A stretch of DNA of 64,000 nt, from positions 1,319,001-1,383,000 of the forward strand of contig NZ_CP103057.1 of NCBI RefSeq assembly GCF_025231525.1, in the 5' to 3' direction. Made by a program: the position numbers and the translations under genes. This DNA comes from Sphingomonas endolithica. Its GTDB lineage: Bacteria; Pseudomonadota; Alphaproteobacteria; Sphingomonadales; Sphingomonadaceae. Each line of letters begins with the position of its first letter. The stretch's first letter is position 1. Below are positions 21,856 through 31,423 of this stretch, in pieces. The notes under the pieces are model-generated. The model did no database searches. It was given only the letters and a program-made list of their open reading frames with translations, and was not told the origin of the DNA.

Positions 21856-24800
21856 ATGAAAATGTGCCATCTGCTAGGCGCTACGGCGCTTGCAAGCTCA
21901 CTGATCGTTGCCACTCCCGCTTTCTCACAGACGACACCATCCGATTCTGAAATAGCGCAGCCAGTCGGGGCTGCCGACGTTCAGCAGACTGAAACTAGCG
22001 CCGATGGATCTGATGCCGAGGGGACTGTCGTGGTCACCGGCTCGCGCATCCGTAGGCCCAACGTCGAATCGGCTGTGCCCATCGCCACCTTCGGTGGCGA
22101 AGAGTTCTTCAGACAGGGTCAGACTAGCGTCGGAGACGCACTCAACGAGTTGCCGCAGTTGCGCACGTCGGTTGCTCAGCAGACCGTAGGCGCGGGCGTC
22201 GGCGTTGCCGGCCTCAACCTGCTCGATCTGCGTGGCCTTGGGACGATCCGCACCCTGGTTTTGGTCAACGGCCGTCGCCATGTCCCGGCCGACATCCTGA
22301 ACAACGCTGCTTCGGTGGATGTCGGCTCGATCTCTACCGACCTGATCGAGCGCGTAGAAATCATCACCGGCGGCAGTTCGGCGGTCTATGGTTCGGACGC
22401 GATCGCGGGTGTGGTCAACTTCATCCTGCGCGACAATTTCAACGGCCTTCAGATCCGCGGTAACACCGGGGTTGCCGAAGCAGGCTATGGCGGCAACCAG
22501 TTCATTTCGGCGCTGGGAGGCTTCAACTTCGCCGACGACCGCGGCAACGTGACCGTGCAAGGTGAATATTCGAAGTCCAAACGGGTATTTTACTCGGACG
22601 TTCCGCATCTGCGCCAGGTCAACGGCTTTGTCGCAGTCGACGCGGATAGCACCGGGCTGCCGCAGGGCAGCGACGGCTTCCCGGATAACGTTTTCCTACG
22701 CGACATCCGCCAACCGCTGACCAACCGTTTCGGTGTGGTTGGCATTCCGCAGCAAAATGGCTCCGGAGCATGCGGCACTGGTACGCTCGCCAACAATGGT
22801 GCCCCCAATACGGCGGGCACTGCCTACACTTGCTCTTTCCTCTTCACGCCAGGTGGCCGCCTTACCCCGCTGACCGGCACGCGCGTCGGCACGGGCCCTG
22901 GCGGCTCCGTCATCGGCGGCAATGGCCAGACCGGACGCGAGGACAATCAGGGTTCGCTATTCCCACGCAACGAACGCTACAACATCAACCTGCTCGCGCA
23001 TTATGAGTTCAGCCGCGCATTCGATCTGTTCTTCGAAGGAAAATACTCGCGCATCAAGACCGTGGGCAACAACGCCGGCCCGACGTTCCTCAACAACACC
23101 ACCGCATCCTTGGGCAACGATGCCCGTCTTAATCCGCGGCTCGACAATCCGTTCCTGAATGCGGCAGATCGCGCGACGATTGCCAGCGGTTACCTTGCGA
23201 ACAATTGCACTTTCCCCCTGGGAACATCCATCGGTGCCGTGTCGTGCGTAAACAACACACCCGGCCAGGCTGGCGCGACTCCGGCGCAGGAAGCCACGCG
23301 AGCGGCTGCTTTGGCCGCTCGCAACCTGGCGATCGCAAATGGCACCTACCGCTTCCTTTTCGCCCGCACGCTGACCGATCTGGGCCCGCGCGACGAATAT
23401 TTCGACCGGGAGACCTACAGGTTCGTTGGTGGCGTCCGCGGTGATTTCAACGACGACTGGCATTACGAATTTTCGGCGAACTACGGCAAGTTCAAGGAGA
23501 CCGACGAGCTGACCGGTTATGTAAACCGTCAGCGTTTCCTCCTTTCGCTGGACGCCGGCCGCAACCCGGTCACCGGTGCGATCCAGTGCCGCTCGCAATT
23601 TGACCCAGCCGCAGCTACCGGGCTGGCGGCGTTCAGCGGCTCGGCGGCGGCGCTGGCGACGGACATCGCCGCCTGCGTTCCGTACAACGCGTTCGGCGCA
23701 CCCAATAACCAGGCAGCGATCTCATACTTCAGCTACGTTGCCCACAATCGCTCTTCGATCGATCAGCTCGATTTCCAGGGCTTCGTCTCGGGCGACTCCA
23801 GCCAGTTGTTCTCGTTACCAGGCGGGCCGGTCCGCTTCGTGGTCGGCGGTGAATATCGTCGTGAAAAGGCGTTCAACGACAGTGATGACGCCGCCGACAA
23901 TGGCATCTCGAACAACGTGTTCCTGGGCGATGCCGCGCCTGGCGCGACGAAGGTGAAGGAAGCATTCGGTGAACTTCAGTTCCCCATCCTCCGCGATACG
24001 CCGTTCTTCGAGGAACTGACGGTAACCGGCGCCGGCCGCATCTCCGACTATAACAGTGCGGTCGGTACGGTTTACACCTACAATGGTGGTGTCGAATGGG
24101 CACCGATCCGGGATATCCGATTCCGTGGCAATTACGCTCGCGCTGTGCGGGCGCCGAACGTGTCGGAAAATGGCTTCCCGAACGTAAACAACTTCGCGAA
24201 CAGCTTTGTCGATCCGTGCAACGTCAATGCGATCGGCAACAATCCGAATCGCGGCACGAATTGCGCGTCGCAGCTCTCCGCGGCACAGCTTGCGAACATT
24301 GCACCGGCGGGTTACTCGCTCGGCGTCATCAGCGGCAGCAACCCAAACCTGATCGAGGAATCGTCGGACTCCTACACGCTCGGCGCCGTCATCACGCCAA
24401 GGTTCCTGCCGGGCTTCTCCCTCAGTGCCGACTATTTCGACATCAAGGTCAAGAACGTGATCGTTTCGCTTACGGCGCAGCAGATCGTGGATGCCTGCTA
24501 TGACTCGGTTTCACTAAGCAGCCCACTTTGCGCCACGTTCAGTCGCAACCTCACCGGTGGTGCCGGTGCTGCGGGCGAACTCCCTGGCCAGATCCTGAAC
24601 TACACCGTTGTTCAGGGCCCGCAGAACTTTGCGAGCCGTGTTCGTCGCGGCCTGGATATCGAAGCGGCGTATCGCACCAACCTGACCGACAACATCCGGC
24701 TCGATACGCGCCTGAACCTGTCGCACATCTTCCAGAACAGCAATTTCGAAGACGCGACCAATCCTAACCTCGAAAACCGGCTTCTAACCGAGGTAGGCGA

Positions 24801-25185
24801 TCCAAAGAACGAGTTCCGCTGGCTGGTGGATGTCGGCTTCGGACCGCTGACGGTCGGCTATACGATGCGCTACATCAGCCCACAGCTGGTGCTCGGGCCA
24901 ACGGCGGCGACGACGTACGAGAACCTGAACCCGCTCAACGGCCAGCCGCCGCTCAACGCCGACGTATTCGACATCCCATATTATCCGAGCGTCCTGTATC
25001 ACAGCATTCGCTTCGACTTTAAGGTCAGTGGCGATGGTGATGGCGATGGTTTCAACTTCTTTGCTGGCGTTGACAACCTGACCAATCGAATCCCACCATT
25101 GGGTGCGAGCGCTGCGACGAGTTCGTCAGGTATCTTCAATGCTCGCGGTCGCAACTTCTTCGCGGGCTTCCGTGGAAAGTTCTAA
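21856..25185 (+). CDS. TonB-dependent outer-membrane receptor
   Basis: The 1109-residue product has a signal peptide cut near AFSQ-TT (residue 25). A plug domain follows, starting VVVTGSRIRRPNVESAVP with DLRGLGTIRTLVLVNGRR, and then a long beta-barrel ending in the aromatic RNFFAGFRGKF. Several predicted surface loops hold Cys pairs (for example NNCTFPLGTSIGAVSC and VDPCNVN...GTNC). The start has AGGGGG upstream, and a strong terminator follows the stop. Base composition is slightly less GC-rich than its neighbours. These receptors import bulky ligands such as siderophores, glycans or peptides; no partner gene identifies the ligand. Confidence 0.92.
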   Translation: MKMCHLLGATALASSLIVATPAFSQTTPSDSEIAQPVGAADVQQTETSADGSDAEGTVVVTGSRIRRPNVESAVPIATFGGEEFFRQGQTSVGDALNELPQLRTSVAQQTVGAGVGVAGLNLLDLRGLGTIRTLVLVNGRRHVPADILNNAASVDVGSISTDLIERVEIITGGSSAVYGSDAIAGVVNFILRDNFNGLQIRGNTGVAEAGYGGNQFISALGGFNFADDRGNVTVQGEYSKSKRVFYSDVPHLRQVNGFVAVDADSTGLPQGSDGFPDNVFLRDIRQPLTNRFGVVGIPQQNGSGACGTGTLANNGAPNTAGTAYTCSFLFTPGGRLTPLTGTRVGTGPGGSVIGGNGQTGREDNQGSLFPRNERYNINLLAHYEFSRAFDLFFEGKYSRIKTVGNNAGPTFLNNTTASLGNDARLNPRLDNPFLNAADRATIASGYLANNCTFPLGTSIGAVSCVNNTPGQAGATPAQEATRAAALAARNLAIANGTYRFLFARTLTDLGPRDEYFDRETYRFVGGVRGDFNDDWHYEFSANYGKFKETDELTGYVNRQRFLLSLDAGRNPVTGAIQCRSQFDPAAATGLAAFSGSAAALATDIAACVPYNAFGAPNNQAAISYFSYVAHNRSSIDQLDFQGFVSGDSSQLFSLPGGPVRFVVGGEYRREKAFNDSDDAADNGISNNVFLGDAAPGATKVKEAFGELQFPILRDTPFFEELTVTGAGRISDYNSAVGTVYTYNGGVEWAPIRDIRFRGNYARAVRAPNVSENGFPNVNNFANSFVDPCNVNAIGNNPNRGTNCASQLSAAQLANIAPAGYSLGVISGSNPNLIEESSDSYTLGAVITPRFLPGFSLSADYFDIKVKNVIVSLTAQQIVDACYDSVSLSSPLCATFSRNLTGGAGAAGELPGQILNYTVVQGPQNFASRVRRGLDIEAAYRTNLTDNIRLDTRLNLSHIFQNSNFEDATNPNLENRLLTEVGDPKNEFRWLVDVGFGPLTVGYTMRYISPQLVLGPTAATTYENLNPLNGQPPLNADVFDIPYYPSVLYHSIRFDFKVSGDGDGDGFNFFAGVDNLTNRIPPLGASAATSSSGIFNARGRNFFAGFRGKF

Positions 25186-25205
25186 CCGGGCGCAATAAGC
25201 TTGTG

Positions 25206-25235
25206 GGGGCGAGGCTGTGGCCTCGCCCCATTTTT
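25206..25235 (+). terminator. Intrinsic terminator after the TonB receptor gene
   Basis: The perfect 9-bp stem GGGGCGAGG/CCTCGCCCC with a 6-nt loop is followed directly by ATTTTT. It starts 20 nt after the receptor stop. Confidence 0.9.
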
Positions 25236-25290
25236 GCGCACAATAAACTACATCCAGTCAGCGATTCCGACAGCGGAGTTCGTAGGCGCT

Positions 25291-26322
25291 TTACCCCCAG
25301 TAGCGCGCGAAGCGGGCGCTCAGGCTGGTTAGTAATTCATACTCGCTCATTCCAGATTGGGCCGACGCTTCGGGCAATCCGAAGTCAATCGCGATCCAAT
25401 CACCCTCCCCGAGCGTGGCTGCGGCCGATACATCAAGTGCGACGAGATCCATCGACACTCGACCGATGACGGGAAGCATGGTGCTGCCAAAGCAGGCACT
25501 GCCCCGATCCGAAAAGCTGCGAAAATAGCCGTCGGCATAACCAAGGTTGATAATCGCAACCTCGGCGTGCTGATCCGCGCACCAGGTGGCGCCATATCCT
25601 ACCGTCGCCCCCGCCGCGACACGCCGCCGCTGGAGCAGCTGCGCTTCGGGCGCGACCACTTGGCGAACGGTGCCCTTGAACTCACTCCGCGGTACGCCGC
25701 CATACAGCGCTAGTCCCGGCCGTGTCAGATCGAAATGATAGTCGCTTCCCAGCGCAATCCCAGCCGAATTAGCCAAGCTCATCCGCCGCGCTCCCGTCCG
25801 TCCCGCCAGCACCGCAAACGCCACCCGCTGGCGCTCGTTCATCGGGCTGTCTTCATCCGCACAAGCCAGATGGCTCATCAGCGTTTCGATCTGCAGCCCC
25901 GCCAGCAGATCGAGTTCATCGACCGACAAGCCCAGCCGGTTCATGCCCGTATCGATCATCACGTCGCACGCGCCCCCGCCCGCTGCCTTCCAGCGCGCCA
26001 CTTGTTGCGCAGTGTTGAGCACGGGGCGGGCGAAGCCGGACAAGGCGGCCGGCATGTCCTCCGCGCGCACGCCGTGCAGCACCGATACCGGCAGGCCGAT
26101 CGGTGCCAGCGCCTGGGCCTCGGCCCAATTGGCGACGAAGAAGTCGCGGCAGCCGGCGCCGGCGAGGCGCTCGGCCACCTCGATGGCGCCCAGGCCATAG
26201 CCGTTGGCCTTCACCGCCGCGCCGCATGCGGCGGTGCCGCTCATCCGGTCCAGCGTGCGCCAATTGTCGATCAGGGCCTGGGTGTCGAGGCGGAGGCGGA
26301 GGGGAGCGCTAATGTCAATCAC
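25291..26322 (-). CDS. alr: Alanine racemase
   Basis: The product is about 343 residues from a GTG at 26322, which places the N-terminus (VIDISAPLRLRLDTQAL) where homologs begin; the open frame extends to 26358. The PLP-binding Lys is in AAVKANGYGLG. The second catalytic residue, Tyr, is in VGYGATW, and the NLGYADGYFR block is present. It makes D-alanine for peptidoglycan. It is convergent with the TonB receptor gene and lies 49 nt downstream of the MFS gene on the same strand. Confidence 0.9.
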   Translation of the reverse strand: MIDISAPLRLRLDTQALIDNWRTLDRMSGTAACGAAVKANGYGLGAIEVAERLAGAGCRDFFVANWAEAQALAPIGLPVSVLHGVRAEDMPAALSGFARPVLNTAQQVARWKAAGGGACDVMIDTGMNRLGLSVDELDLLAGLQIETLMSHLACADEDSPMNERQRVAFAVLAGRTGARRMSLANSAGIALGSDYHFDLTRPGLALYGGVPRSEFKGTVRQVVAPEAQLLQRRRVAAGATVGYGATWCADQHAEVAIINLGYADGYFRSFSDRGSACFGSTMLPVIGRVSMDLVALDVSAAATLGEGDWIAIDFGLPEASAQSGMSEYELLTSLSARFARYWG

Positions 26323-26371
26323 GTCGGCTGCCGTATGCCCGCCGCCCTGCGCGCACAAGGTCCGCGATTGG

Positions 26372-28009
26372 TCAGGCGGCGGCGGGCGGCACGTGCTTGG
26401 GCTCCTGCAGGCCGATCACCGTCACCACCAAGGCCATCGCCACCACGCACCACGTGTACCACAGACCGGCATAGGGATCGCCGCTGCGCGCGACGATGTA
26501 CTGGCTGATGAACGGCAAGAACCCGCCGAAATAGCCGGTGCCGATATGATAGGGGATCGACATCGAGCTGTAGCGGATGCGCGGCGGGAACATCTCCGCC
26601 AGCAGCGCCGCCACCGGGCCATAGGTGACGCCGGATAACGCACCCAAGACCAGGATGGAGAACAGGATGACGACGATATTGCCGGCCGGCGGCACGACCT
26701 TGTCCAGATTGTAGCCCGCCGCGACCAATGCCTTGTCGAGGCCGGCCGGCGTCATGTCCGCCACGCCCTCGCCGCCGATCCTGACGACCGTCGCCGGCGT
26801 GTGCTCCTTGGTATATTCGACGCCCTTCTTGGAAAAATAGTCGAGCAGCTTGCCGCATTGGTCGACCTGCTGGGCGGCGAACGGATCATAGGCGCAGGAA
26901 GGCCCAGAGACGATCACCGGTGCGCGGCGCGCGGCGGCGGACAGCCCTGGGTTGGCGGCGCTGCCCATCACCCAGAATACCGGGAACAGCAGCAGCAAGG
27001 TCGCGGCATAGCCGACCACGATCGGCTTCTTGCGCCCGATCCGGTCCGACAGGCGGCCGAAGAACACGAACCAGAACAATCCCGATGCCGCCCCCACCCC
27101 GACGATCAATTGCGCGGCGGTTTCCTCCACGCGCATCGTCGTCTGCAGGAACGACAGAACGGTGAACATCGCGGTGTACCAGATCACGGTCAGCCCGGCG
27201 GCGATGCCGAACAGCGCCACGAATAGGCGCTTGAGGTTGCCGGGATAGGTGAAGCTTTCGGTGAAGGGATTGCGCGCGGTTTCGCCCGCTTCCTTCATCG
27301 ATTTGAACACCGGGCTCTCGGACAGTTTCAGCCGCATGTAGAGCGATACGGCGAGCAGCAGCAGCGAGAACAGGAACGGCAGGCGCCAGCCCCAATCGTC
27401 CCAGATGTCGGTCGGCAACACCGCCTTGGTGGAAAGCACCACGACCAGGCTGAGGATAAAGCCCCCGACCACGCTGGCCTGGATGAAGCTGGTGAAATAG
27501 CCCGATCGGCCGGGCGGGGAATGCTCCGCGACGTAGATCGCCGCGCCGCCATATTCGCCGCCCAGCGCCAGGCCCTGCAGGATGCGCAGAAGGATCAGGA
27601 TCAGCGGTGCGGCGACGCCGATCGAGGCGGCCGAGGGCACCAGCCCCATGCCGGCAGTGGCGATGCCCATCAGCGTGATCGTGACGAGGAAAGTGTATTT
27701 CCGCCCCCACCGATCGCCGAGAAAGCCGAACAGCACGGCGCCCAGCGGGCGGAAGCCGAACCCGACCGCAAAGCCGGCCCAGGCGAACAGCGTCTGCAGC
27801 AATTCCGAGCCGCCAGGGAAGAAAGTGCGACCGATGATGCCCGATGCCGCCAGCGTGCCGTAGATGAAGAAATCATACCATTCGAACACGGTGCCGAGCG
27901 ACGAGGCACTGATGACGAGCTGGATTTCCTTGCGGCTCGGCGCCGGGCAGGCGGCGGTCGGCGGGTCGCCGGGCAGACCCGCAAGATCATCAGCGCCGGT
28001 GACGGCCAT
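26372..28009 (-). CDS. MFS transporter, metabolite:H+ symporter (MHS) family
   Basis: The 545-residue product has about 12 predicted helices. The MHS-type N-terminus (SASSLGTVFEWYDFFIYGTLA) leads into the loop signature GFLGDRWGRKYTF, repeated in the second half as GRLSDRIGRKKP. A long insertion between helices (about residues 355-425) contains two Cys residues and is predicted to be extracytoplasmic. Relatives carry proline/betaine, shikimate, citrate or alpha-ketoglutarate; the substrate here is not evident. It may be co-transcribed with alr. Confidence 0.88.
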   Translation of the reverse strand: MAVTGADDLAGLPGDPPTAACPAPSRKEIQLVISASSLGTVFEWYDFFIYGTLAASGIIGRTFFPGGSELLQTLFAWAGFAVGFGFRPLGAVLFGFLGDRWGRKYTFLVTITLMGIATAGMGLVPSAASIGVAAPLILILLRILQGLALGGEYGGAAIYVAEHSPPGRSGYFTSFIQASVVGGFILSLVVVLSTKAVLPTDIWDDWGWRLPFLFSLLLLAVSLYMRLKLSESPVFKSMKEAGETARNPFTESFTYPGNLKRLFVALFGIAAGLTVIWYTAMFTVLSFLQTTMRVEETAAQLIVGVGAASGLFWFVFFGRLSDRIGRKKPIVVGYAATLLLLFPVFWVMGSAANPGLSAAARRAPVIVSGPSCAYDPFAAQQVDQCGKLLDYFSKKGVEYTKEHTPATVVRIGGEGVADMTPAGLDKALVAAGYNLDKVVPPAGNIVVILFSILVLGALSGVTYGPVAALLAEMFPPRIRYSSMSIPYHIGTGYFGGFLPFISQYIVARSGDPYAGLWYTWCVVAMALVVTVIGLQEPKHVPPAAA

Positions 28010-28157
28010 ATTCCCCTCCCGTGCGCCAATGCAGCGCGAATGTTGAATATGTTGAGCCGCGGGAACTTTTCAACATTGCCGGTGTCCGCTGCGGTGCACC
28101 GACGCCGCGGATTAGCGGGTTTGATGCTTGTAGGACAGCAGGAAGGCATCACCAGAC

Positions 28158-28345
28158 CGTCACCCCGGACCTGTTCCGGGGTCCAACGTGCCGCACAACT
28201 ATGCTCTCGATCCACTATCCGCATCGCCAGCCGCTGGGTGGACCCCGCGCCAAGGCGGTGATCGTACCGCTTGGACATGGTCCACCTCGTCATGTCCGCG
28301 CAGGCGGGGATCCATACCGGCTTGCTTAGCTGCGCCGGGATGACG
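28158..28345. repeat. Two adjacent palindromic repeats in the MFS-mmsB gap
   Basis: The 385-bp gap at 28010-28394 contains two partial elements. At 28158 there is CGTCACCCCGGACCTGTTCC with a degraded right arm (GGTGGACCCCGCG). At 28288-28345 there is CGTCATGTCCGCGCAGGCGG closing at GCGCCGGGATGACG. No gene is seen in the gap. Confidence 0.6.
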
Positions 28346-28394
28346 AATCATGCTCGTGCCGGATAGCCGCCGACCAATTCCGGGGCGCGCGAGG

Positions 28395-29288
28395 TCAAGA
28401 TCCAGAATGCCTCTCATCCAGCATCCGGATGATGCCCGAAAAGTCGGTGCCGCCCTGCCCTTGCGCGTTGAACCGCTCGTACAATTCCGCCGCCTTGGCG
28501 CCCATCGGGGTGTCCGCATCGGCACCGGATGCGGCTTCCATCGCCAGCCGCAGGTCCTTCAGCATCAGCGCGGTGGCGAAGCCGCCCTGATAATCGTGGT
28601 CGGCCGGCGTGTCGGGGCCGACACCGGCCAGCGGCGCATAGGACGTCATCGACCAGCTCTGGCCAGACGATACGCTGGAAATGTCGAAGAACTTTTGCGG
28701 ATCGAGCCCCAATTTCTGGGCCAGCAGGAACGCCTCGCACGTGCCGACCATGGTGACGCCCAGGAGCATGTTGTTGACGATCTTGGCTGCCTGTCCGCTG
28801 CCGCCGACGCCGGCATGGATCACTGCCTTGCCCATATCGGCCAGGAACGGCTGCGCGCGCTCGAACCCTTCCGCGCTGCCGCCGACCATGAAGGTCAGCG
28901 TGCCGGCACTGGCCGCGGCGATACCGCCCGAAACGGGCGCGTCGACCATCGTGAACCCCTTGGCCTGCGCCGCTTCGGCGACGCGCCTGGCCGTGGCGAC
29001 GTCGATCGTCGAGCAATCGATCAGGATCGCGCTGACCGGTGCGGCGGCGAAGACCGCGTCGGCATAGACCGTTTCGACATGGCTGCCGGCGGGCAGCATG
29101 GTGATGACGGCCTCGGCGCCGTCCAAGGCTTCGGCGGCGCTGGCAGCGGCCAGGCAGCCCGCTTTCTCGGCCTTGGCGAGCGCCTCGGGCGAGAGATCGA
29201 AGGCGCGGACGTCATGTCCCTTCTTTGCGAGGTTCGCAGCCATGCCGCCGCCCATATTACCCAGACCGATGAATGCGACGCGTGCCAT
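28395..29288 (-). CDS. mmsB: 3-hydroxyisobutyrate dehydrogenase
   Basis: The 297-residue product has an N-terminal NAD-binding Rossmann motif GLGNMGGGMA, the substrate-binding DAPVSGGIAAASAGTLTFM block, and the catalytic Lys in GSGQAAKIVNN. It oxidises 3-hydroxyisobutyrate to methylmalonate semialdehyde in valine degradation. It is the last gene of a minus-strand valine cluster (mmsA, isobutyryl-CoA dehydrogenase, hydrolase, enoyl-CoA hydratase, mmsB). A palindromic repeat separates it from the enoyl-CoA hydratase gene upstream. Confidence 0.95.
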   Translation of the reverse strand: MARVAFIGLGNMGGGMAANLAKKGHDVRAFDLSPEALAKAEKAGCLAAASAAEALDGAEAVITMLPAGSHVETVYADAVFAAAPVSAILIDCSTIDVATARRVAEAAQAKGFTMVDAPVSGGIAAASAGTLTFMVGGSAEGFERAQPFLADMGKAVIHAGVGGSGQAAKIVNNMLLGVTMVGTCEAFLLAQKLGLDPQKFFDISSVSSGQSWSMTSYAPLAGVGPDTPADHDYQGGFATALMLKDLRLAMEAASGADADTPMGAKAAELYERFNAQGQGGTDFSGIIRMLDERHSGS

Positions 29289-29308
29289 TTCTCTCTCCTA
29301 ATCCTCTT

Positions 29309-29391
29309 CGTCATCCCGGCCTCGAGCCGGGATCCAGGGCCGCGCGCGCTGTGCTGCCGGCTCTGAATCCCGCGTCGAGCCCGGGATGACG
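29309..29391. repeat. Palindromic repeat between the enoyl-CoA hydratase gene and mmsB
   Basis: The element runs CGTCATCCCGGCCTCGAGCC ... GAGCCCGGGATGACG, with GGATCCAG/CTGAATCC inner arms. It is the same class as those at 30198 and 32589. Confidence 0.8.
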
Positions 29392-29405
29392 ATTACTCTG
29401 GTAAG

Positions 29406-30182
29406 CTACTTCCCCGTCCATGCCCCCGACCGCTTCTCGACAAAGGCGGCCATGCCTTCCTTCTGGTCGGCAGTGCCAAACAGCCCGTGGAACAATCGGC
29501 GCTCGAACTGCACGCCCATGGTCAGGCCGGTCTCAAACGCCGCGTCGACCATTTCCTTGTTCGCCTTGACCGCGAGCGGTGCCATGCCGGCGATCGTTGT
29601 GGCGGTCTTCACTGCCTCCTCGATCAATTCCGCGGCGGGGATCACGCGGCTGACGAGACCAGCACGCTCCGCTTCGGCGGCGTCCATCATGCGCCCGGTC
29701 AGGCACATCTCCATCGCCTTGGCCTTGCCCACCGCGCGGGTCAGCCGCTGCGATCCGCCCATGCCGGGCGACACCGCCAGCTTGATCTCGGGCTGCCCGA
29801 ACTTCGCGCTGTCGGCCGCGAGGATGAAATCGCACATCATCGCCAGCTCGCAACCGCCACCCAGCGCATAGCCGGCGACCGCGGCGATGATCGGCTTGCG
29901 CGTGCGGGTCAGCGTCTCGTAGCCCGAGAAATGGTTGCTGCCGTACATCTCGGCAAAGCCCTGCGCCTGCATCTCCTTGATGTCGGCGCCGGCGGCAAAG
30001 GCCTTTTCGCTGCCAGTGAGCACCGCGCAGCCCTGGCTTTCGTCGGCATCATAGACGGCCAGCGCGGCAAGCAGATCGGCCAGCACCTGCCCGTTCAGCG
30101 CGTTGAGCGCCTGCGGCCGGTTGAGCGTGATCAGCGTGACGGGCCCGCGCTGTTCGACGAGGATGGTTTCGTAGGTCGGCAT
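29406..30182 (-). CDS. Enoyl-CoA hydratase (crotonase family)
   Basis: The 258-residue product starts at 30182, with AAGGAG upstream. It has the crotonase oxyanion-hole stretches [10 protein letters not shown] and [16 protein letters not shown], and a catalytic Glu region [14 protein letters not shown]. In the valine pathway it would hydrate methacrylyl-CoA to 3-hydroxyisobutyryl-CoA. It sits between the hydrolase gene and mmsB. Palindromic repeats lie on both sides. Confidence 0.92.
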   Translation of the reverse strand: MPTYETILVEQRGPVTLITLNRPQALNALNGQVLADLLAALAVYDADESQGCAVLTGSEKAFAAGADIKEMQAQGFAEMYGSNHFSGYETLTRTRKPIIAAVAGYALGGGCELAMMCDFILAADSAKFGQPEIKLAVSPGMGGSQRLTRAVGKAKAMEMCLTGRMMDAAEAERAGLVSRVIPAAELIEEAVKTATTIAGMAPLAVKANKEMVDAAFETGLTMGVQFERRLFHGLFGTADQKEGMAAFVEKRSGAWTGK

Positions 30183-30197
30183 CGTCTTCTCCTTCTT

Positions 30198-30280
30198 CGT
30201 CATCCCGGCCTCGATCCGGGATCCAGAGCCACGAACGTCAACGTTCACCGCTCTGGATCCCGACCATCGTCAGGATGACG
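30198..30280. repeat. Palindromic repeat between hydrolase and enoyl-CoA hydratase genes
   Basis: The element runs CGTCATCCCGGCCTCGATCC ... GACCATCGTCAGGATGACG, with inner arms GGATCCAGAGC and GCTCTGGATCC. It ends 2 nt before the stop codon of the upstream gene. Confidence 0.82.
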
Positions 30281-30282
30281 GA

Positions 30283-31326
30283 TCAATGGGGCGTCCACGC
30301 CTCGCCGTCCGGCAGCGGGGCGAAAATCTGGTCGATCACATGGTCGGTCACGCCCTCCGGCGTCGCCGGCTGCCAGCGCGGTGCATTGTCCTTGTCGACG
30401 ATCACCGCGCGCACGCCTTCGATGAAATCGTGCCGCTGCACGACATGCGCGCCGACCGCATATTCCTGCCGCATCTCATCCTCGAACGTCGCCATCTGGC
30501 GCCCCTCGTGGAGCAGGCGCAGCGACACTTTCATCGTCTGCGGCGATTTGGTGCGCAGCGTGGCGAGCTGCTGCCCGGCCCATTCACCGCCATCCGCCTC
30601 CAGCACCCGGTAGATTACCTCCAGCTCGTCCGAAGCAAACAAGAGGTCGATCGCGTCACGCTGCGCGAGGATCCGCGCATCGGGCGTCGGCGTGGCGAGC
30701 GCGTCCAGGATCGCGGCAATGGCCTGCGGATCGGCCGCGATGCGCCGCTTCGCCTCCGCCAGCGCCTCGCTGGCGAGATAGTGCGTGGCCAGGCCCAGCG
30801 CGAGACACTCGGCGCCGTCCAGCCGGTGCCCGGTCAGCGCGAGATACTGTCCGGTGCGCCCCGACAGCCGCGAGAGATACCAGCCGCCGCCGACATCGGG
30901 GAACAGCCCGATCCCCGTCTCGGGCATGGCGAACTTGGTATTCTCCGTCGCGACACGGAAATCGCACGGTAGCGACAGCCCGACACCGCCGCCCATCGTG
31001 ATCCCGTCCATGAACGCCACCGTCGGCTTGGCATAGCTGAACAGGCGGTGGTTGAGCCGGTATTCGACGTGGAAGAAGGCGCGCGCCTCCACGCCGTCCG
31101 CCGCGCCGGATTCGGCCAGCATGCGGATGTCGCCGCCCGCGCAGAAGCCGCGGCCGTCCGCGTGATTGATCAGGATCGCCTCGATCGCCGGGTCGGTCGC
31201 CCAGCCGTCGAGCGCGGCCAGCATCGCCGTGCACATGCCGGTATTGAGCGCGTGGAGCGCCTTGGGCCGGTTGAGCCTGATGCGGCCGAGCGCGCCTTCG
31301 GTGGTGGTGAGAACGTCCTGCGTCAC
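30283..31326 (-). CDS. 3-hydroxyisobutyryl-CoA hydrolase (enoyl-CoA hydratase/isomerase family)
   Basis: The product is about 347 residues, longer than plain hydratases and typical of HIBCH. The motifs GFCAGGDIRML, TMGGGVGLSLPCDF and MPETGIGLFPDVGG are all family hallmarks. It releases free 3-hydroxyisobutyrate from its CoA ester in valine breakdown. No ATG fits the N-terminus; a GTG at 31326 has AGGAG 8 nt upstream. That Shine-Dalgarno sequence lies inside the arm of the adjacent palindromic repeat. Confidence 0.9.
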   Translation of the reverse strand: MTQDVLTTTEGALGRIRLNRPKALHALNTGMCTAMLAALDGWATDPAIEAILINHADGRGFCAGGDIRMLAESGAADGVEARAFFHVEYRLNHRLFSYAKPTVAFMDGITMGGGVGLSLPCDFRVATENTKFAMPETGIGLFPDVGGGWYLSRLSGRTGQYLALTGHRLDGAECLALGLATHYLASEALAEAKRRIAADPQAIAAILDALATPTPDARILAQRDAIDLLFASDELEVIYRVLEADGGEWAGQQLATLRTKSPQTMKVSLRLLHEGRQMATFEDEMRQEYAVGAHVVQRHDFIEGVRAVIVDKDNAPRWQPATPEGVTDHVIDQIFAPLPDGEAWTPH

Positions 31327-31330
31327 ATTC

Positions 31331-31408
31331 CGTGCTCCTGCGCAGGCAGGAGCCCAGGGTAACAAAGGTATGCCTCGGGGCTCTGGGTTCCTGCGTTCGC
31401 AGGAACAC
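31331..31408. repeat. Palindromic repeat between isobutyryl-CoA dehydrogenase and hydrolase genes
   Basis: Two hairpins, GCTCCTGCGCAGGCAGGAGC and GTTCCTGCGTTCGCAGGAAC, are joined by CCCAGG...CTCTGG inner arms. The outer left arm carries the AGGAG used by the hydrolase gene on the minus strand. Confidence 0.78.
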
Positions 31409-31423
31409 GGTTGCATGCCGACA

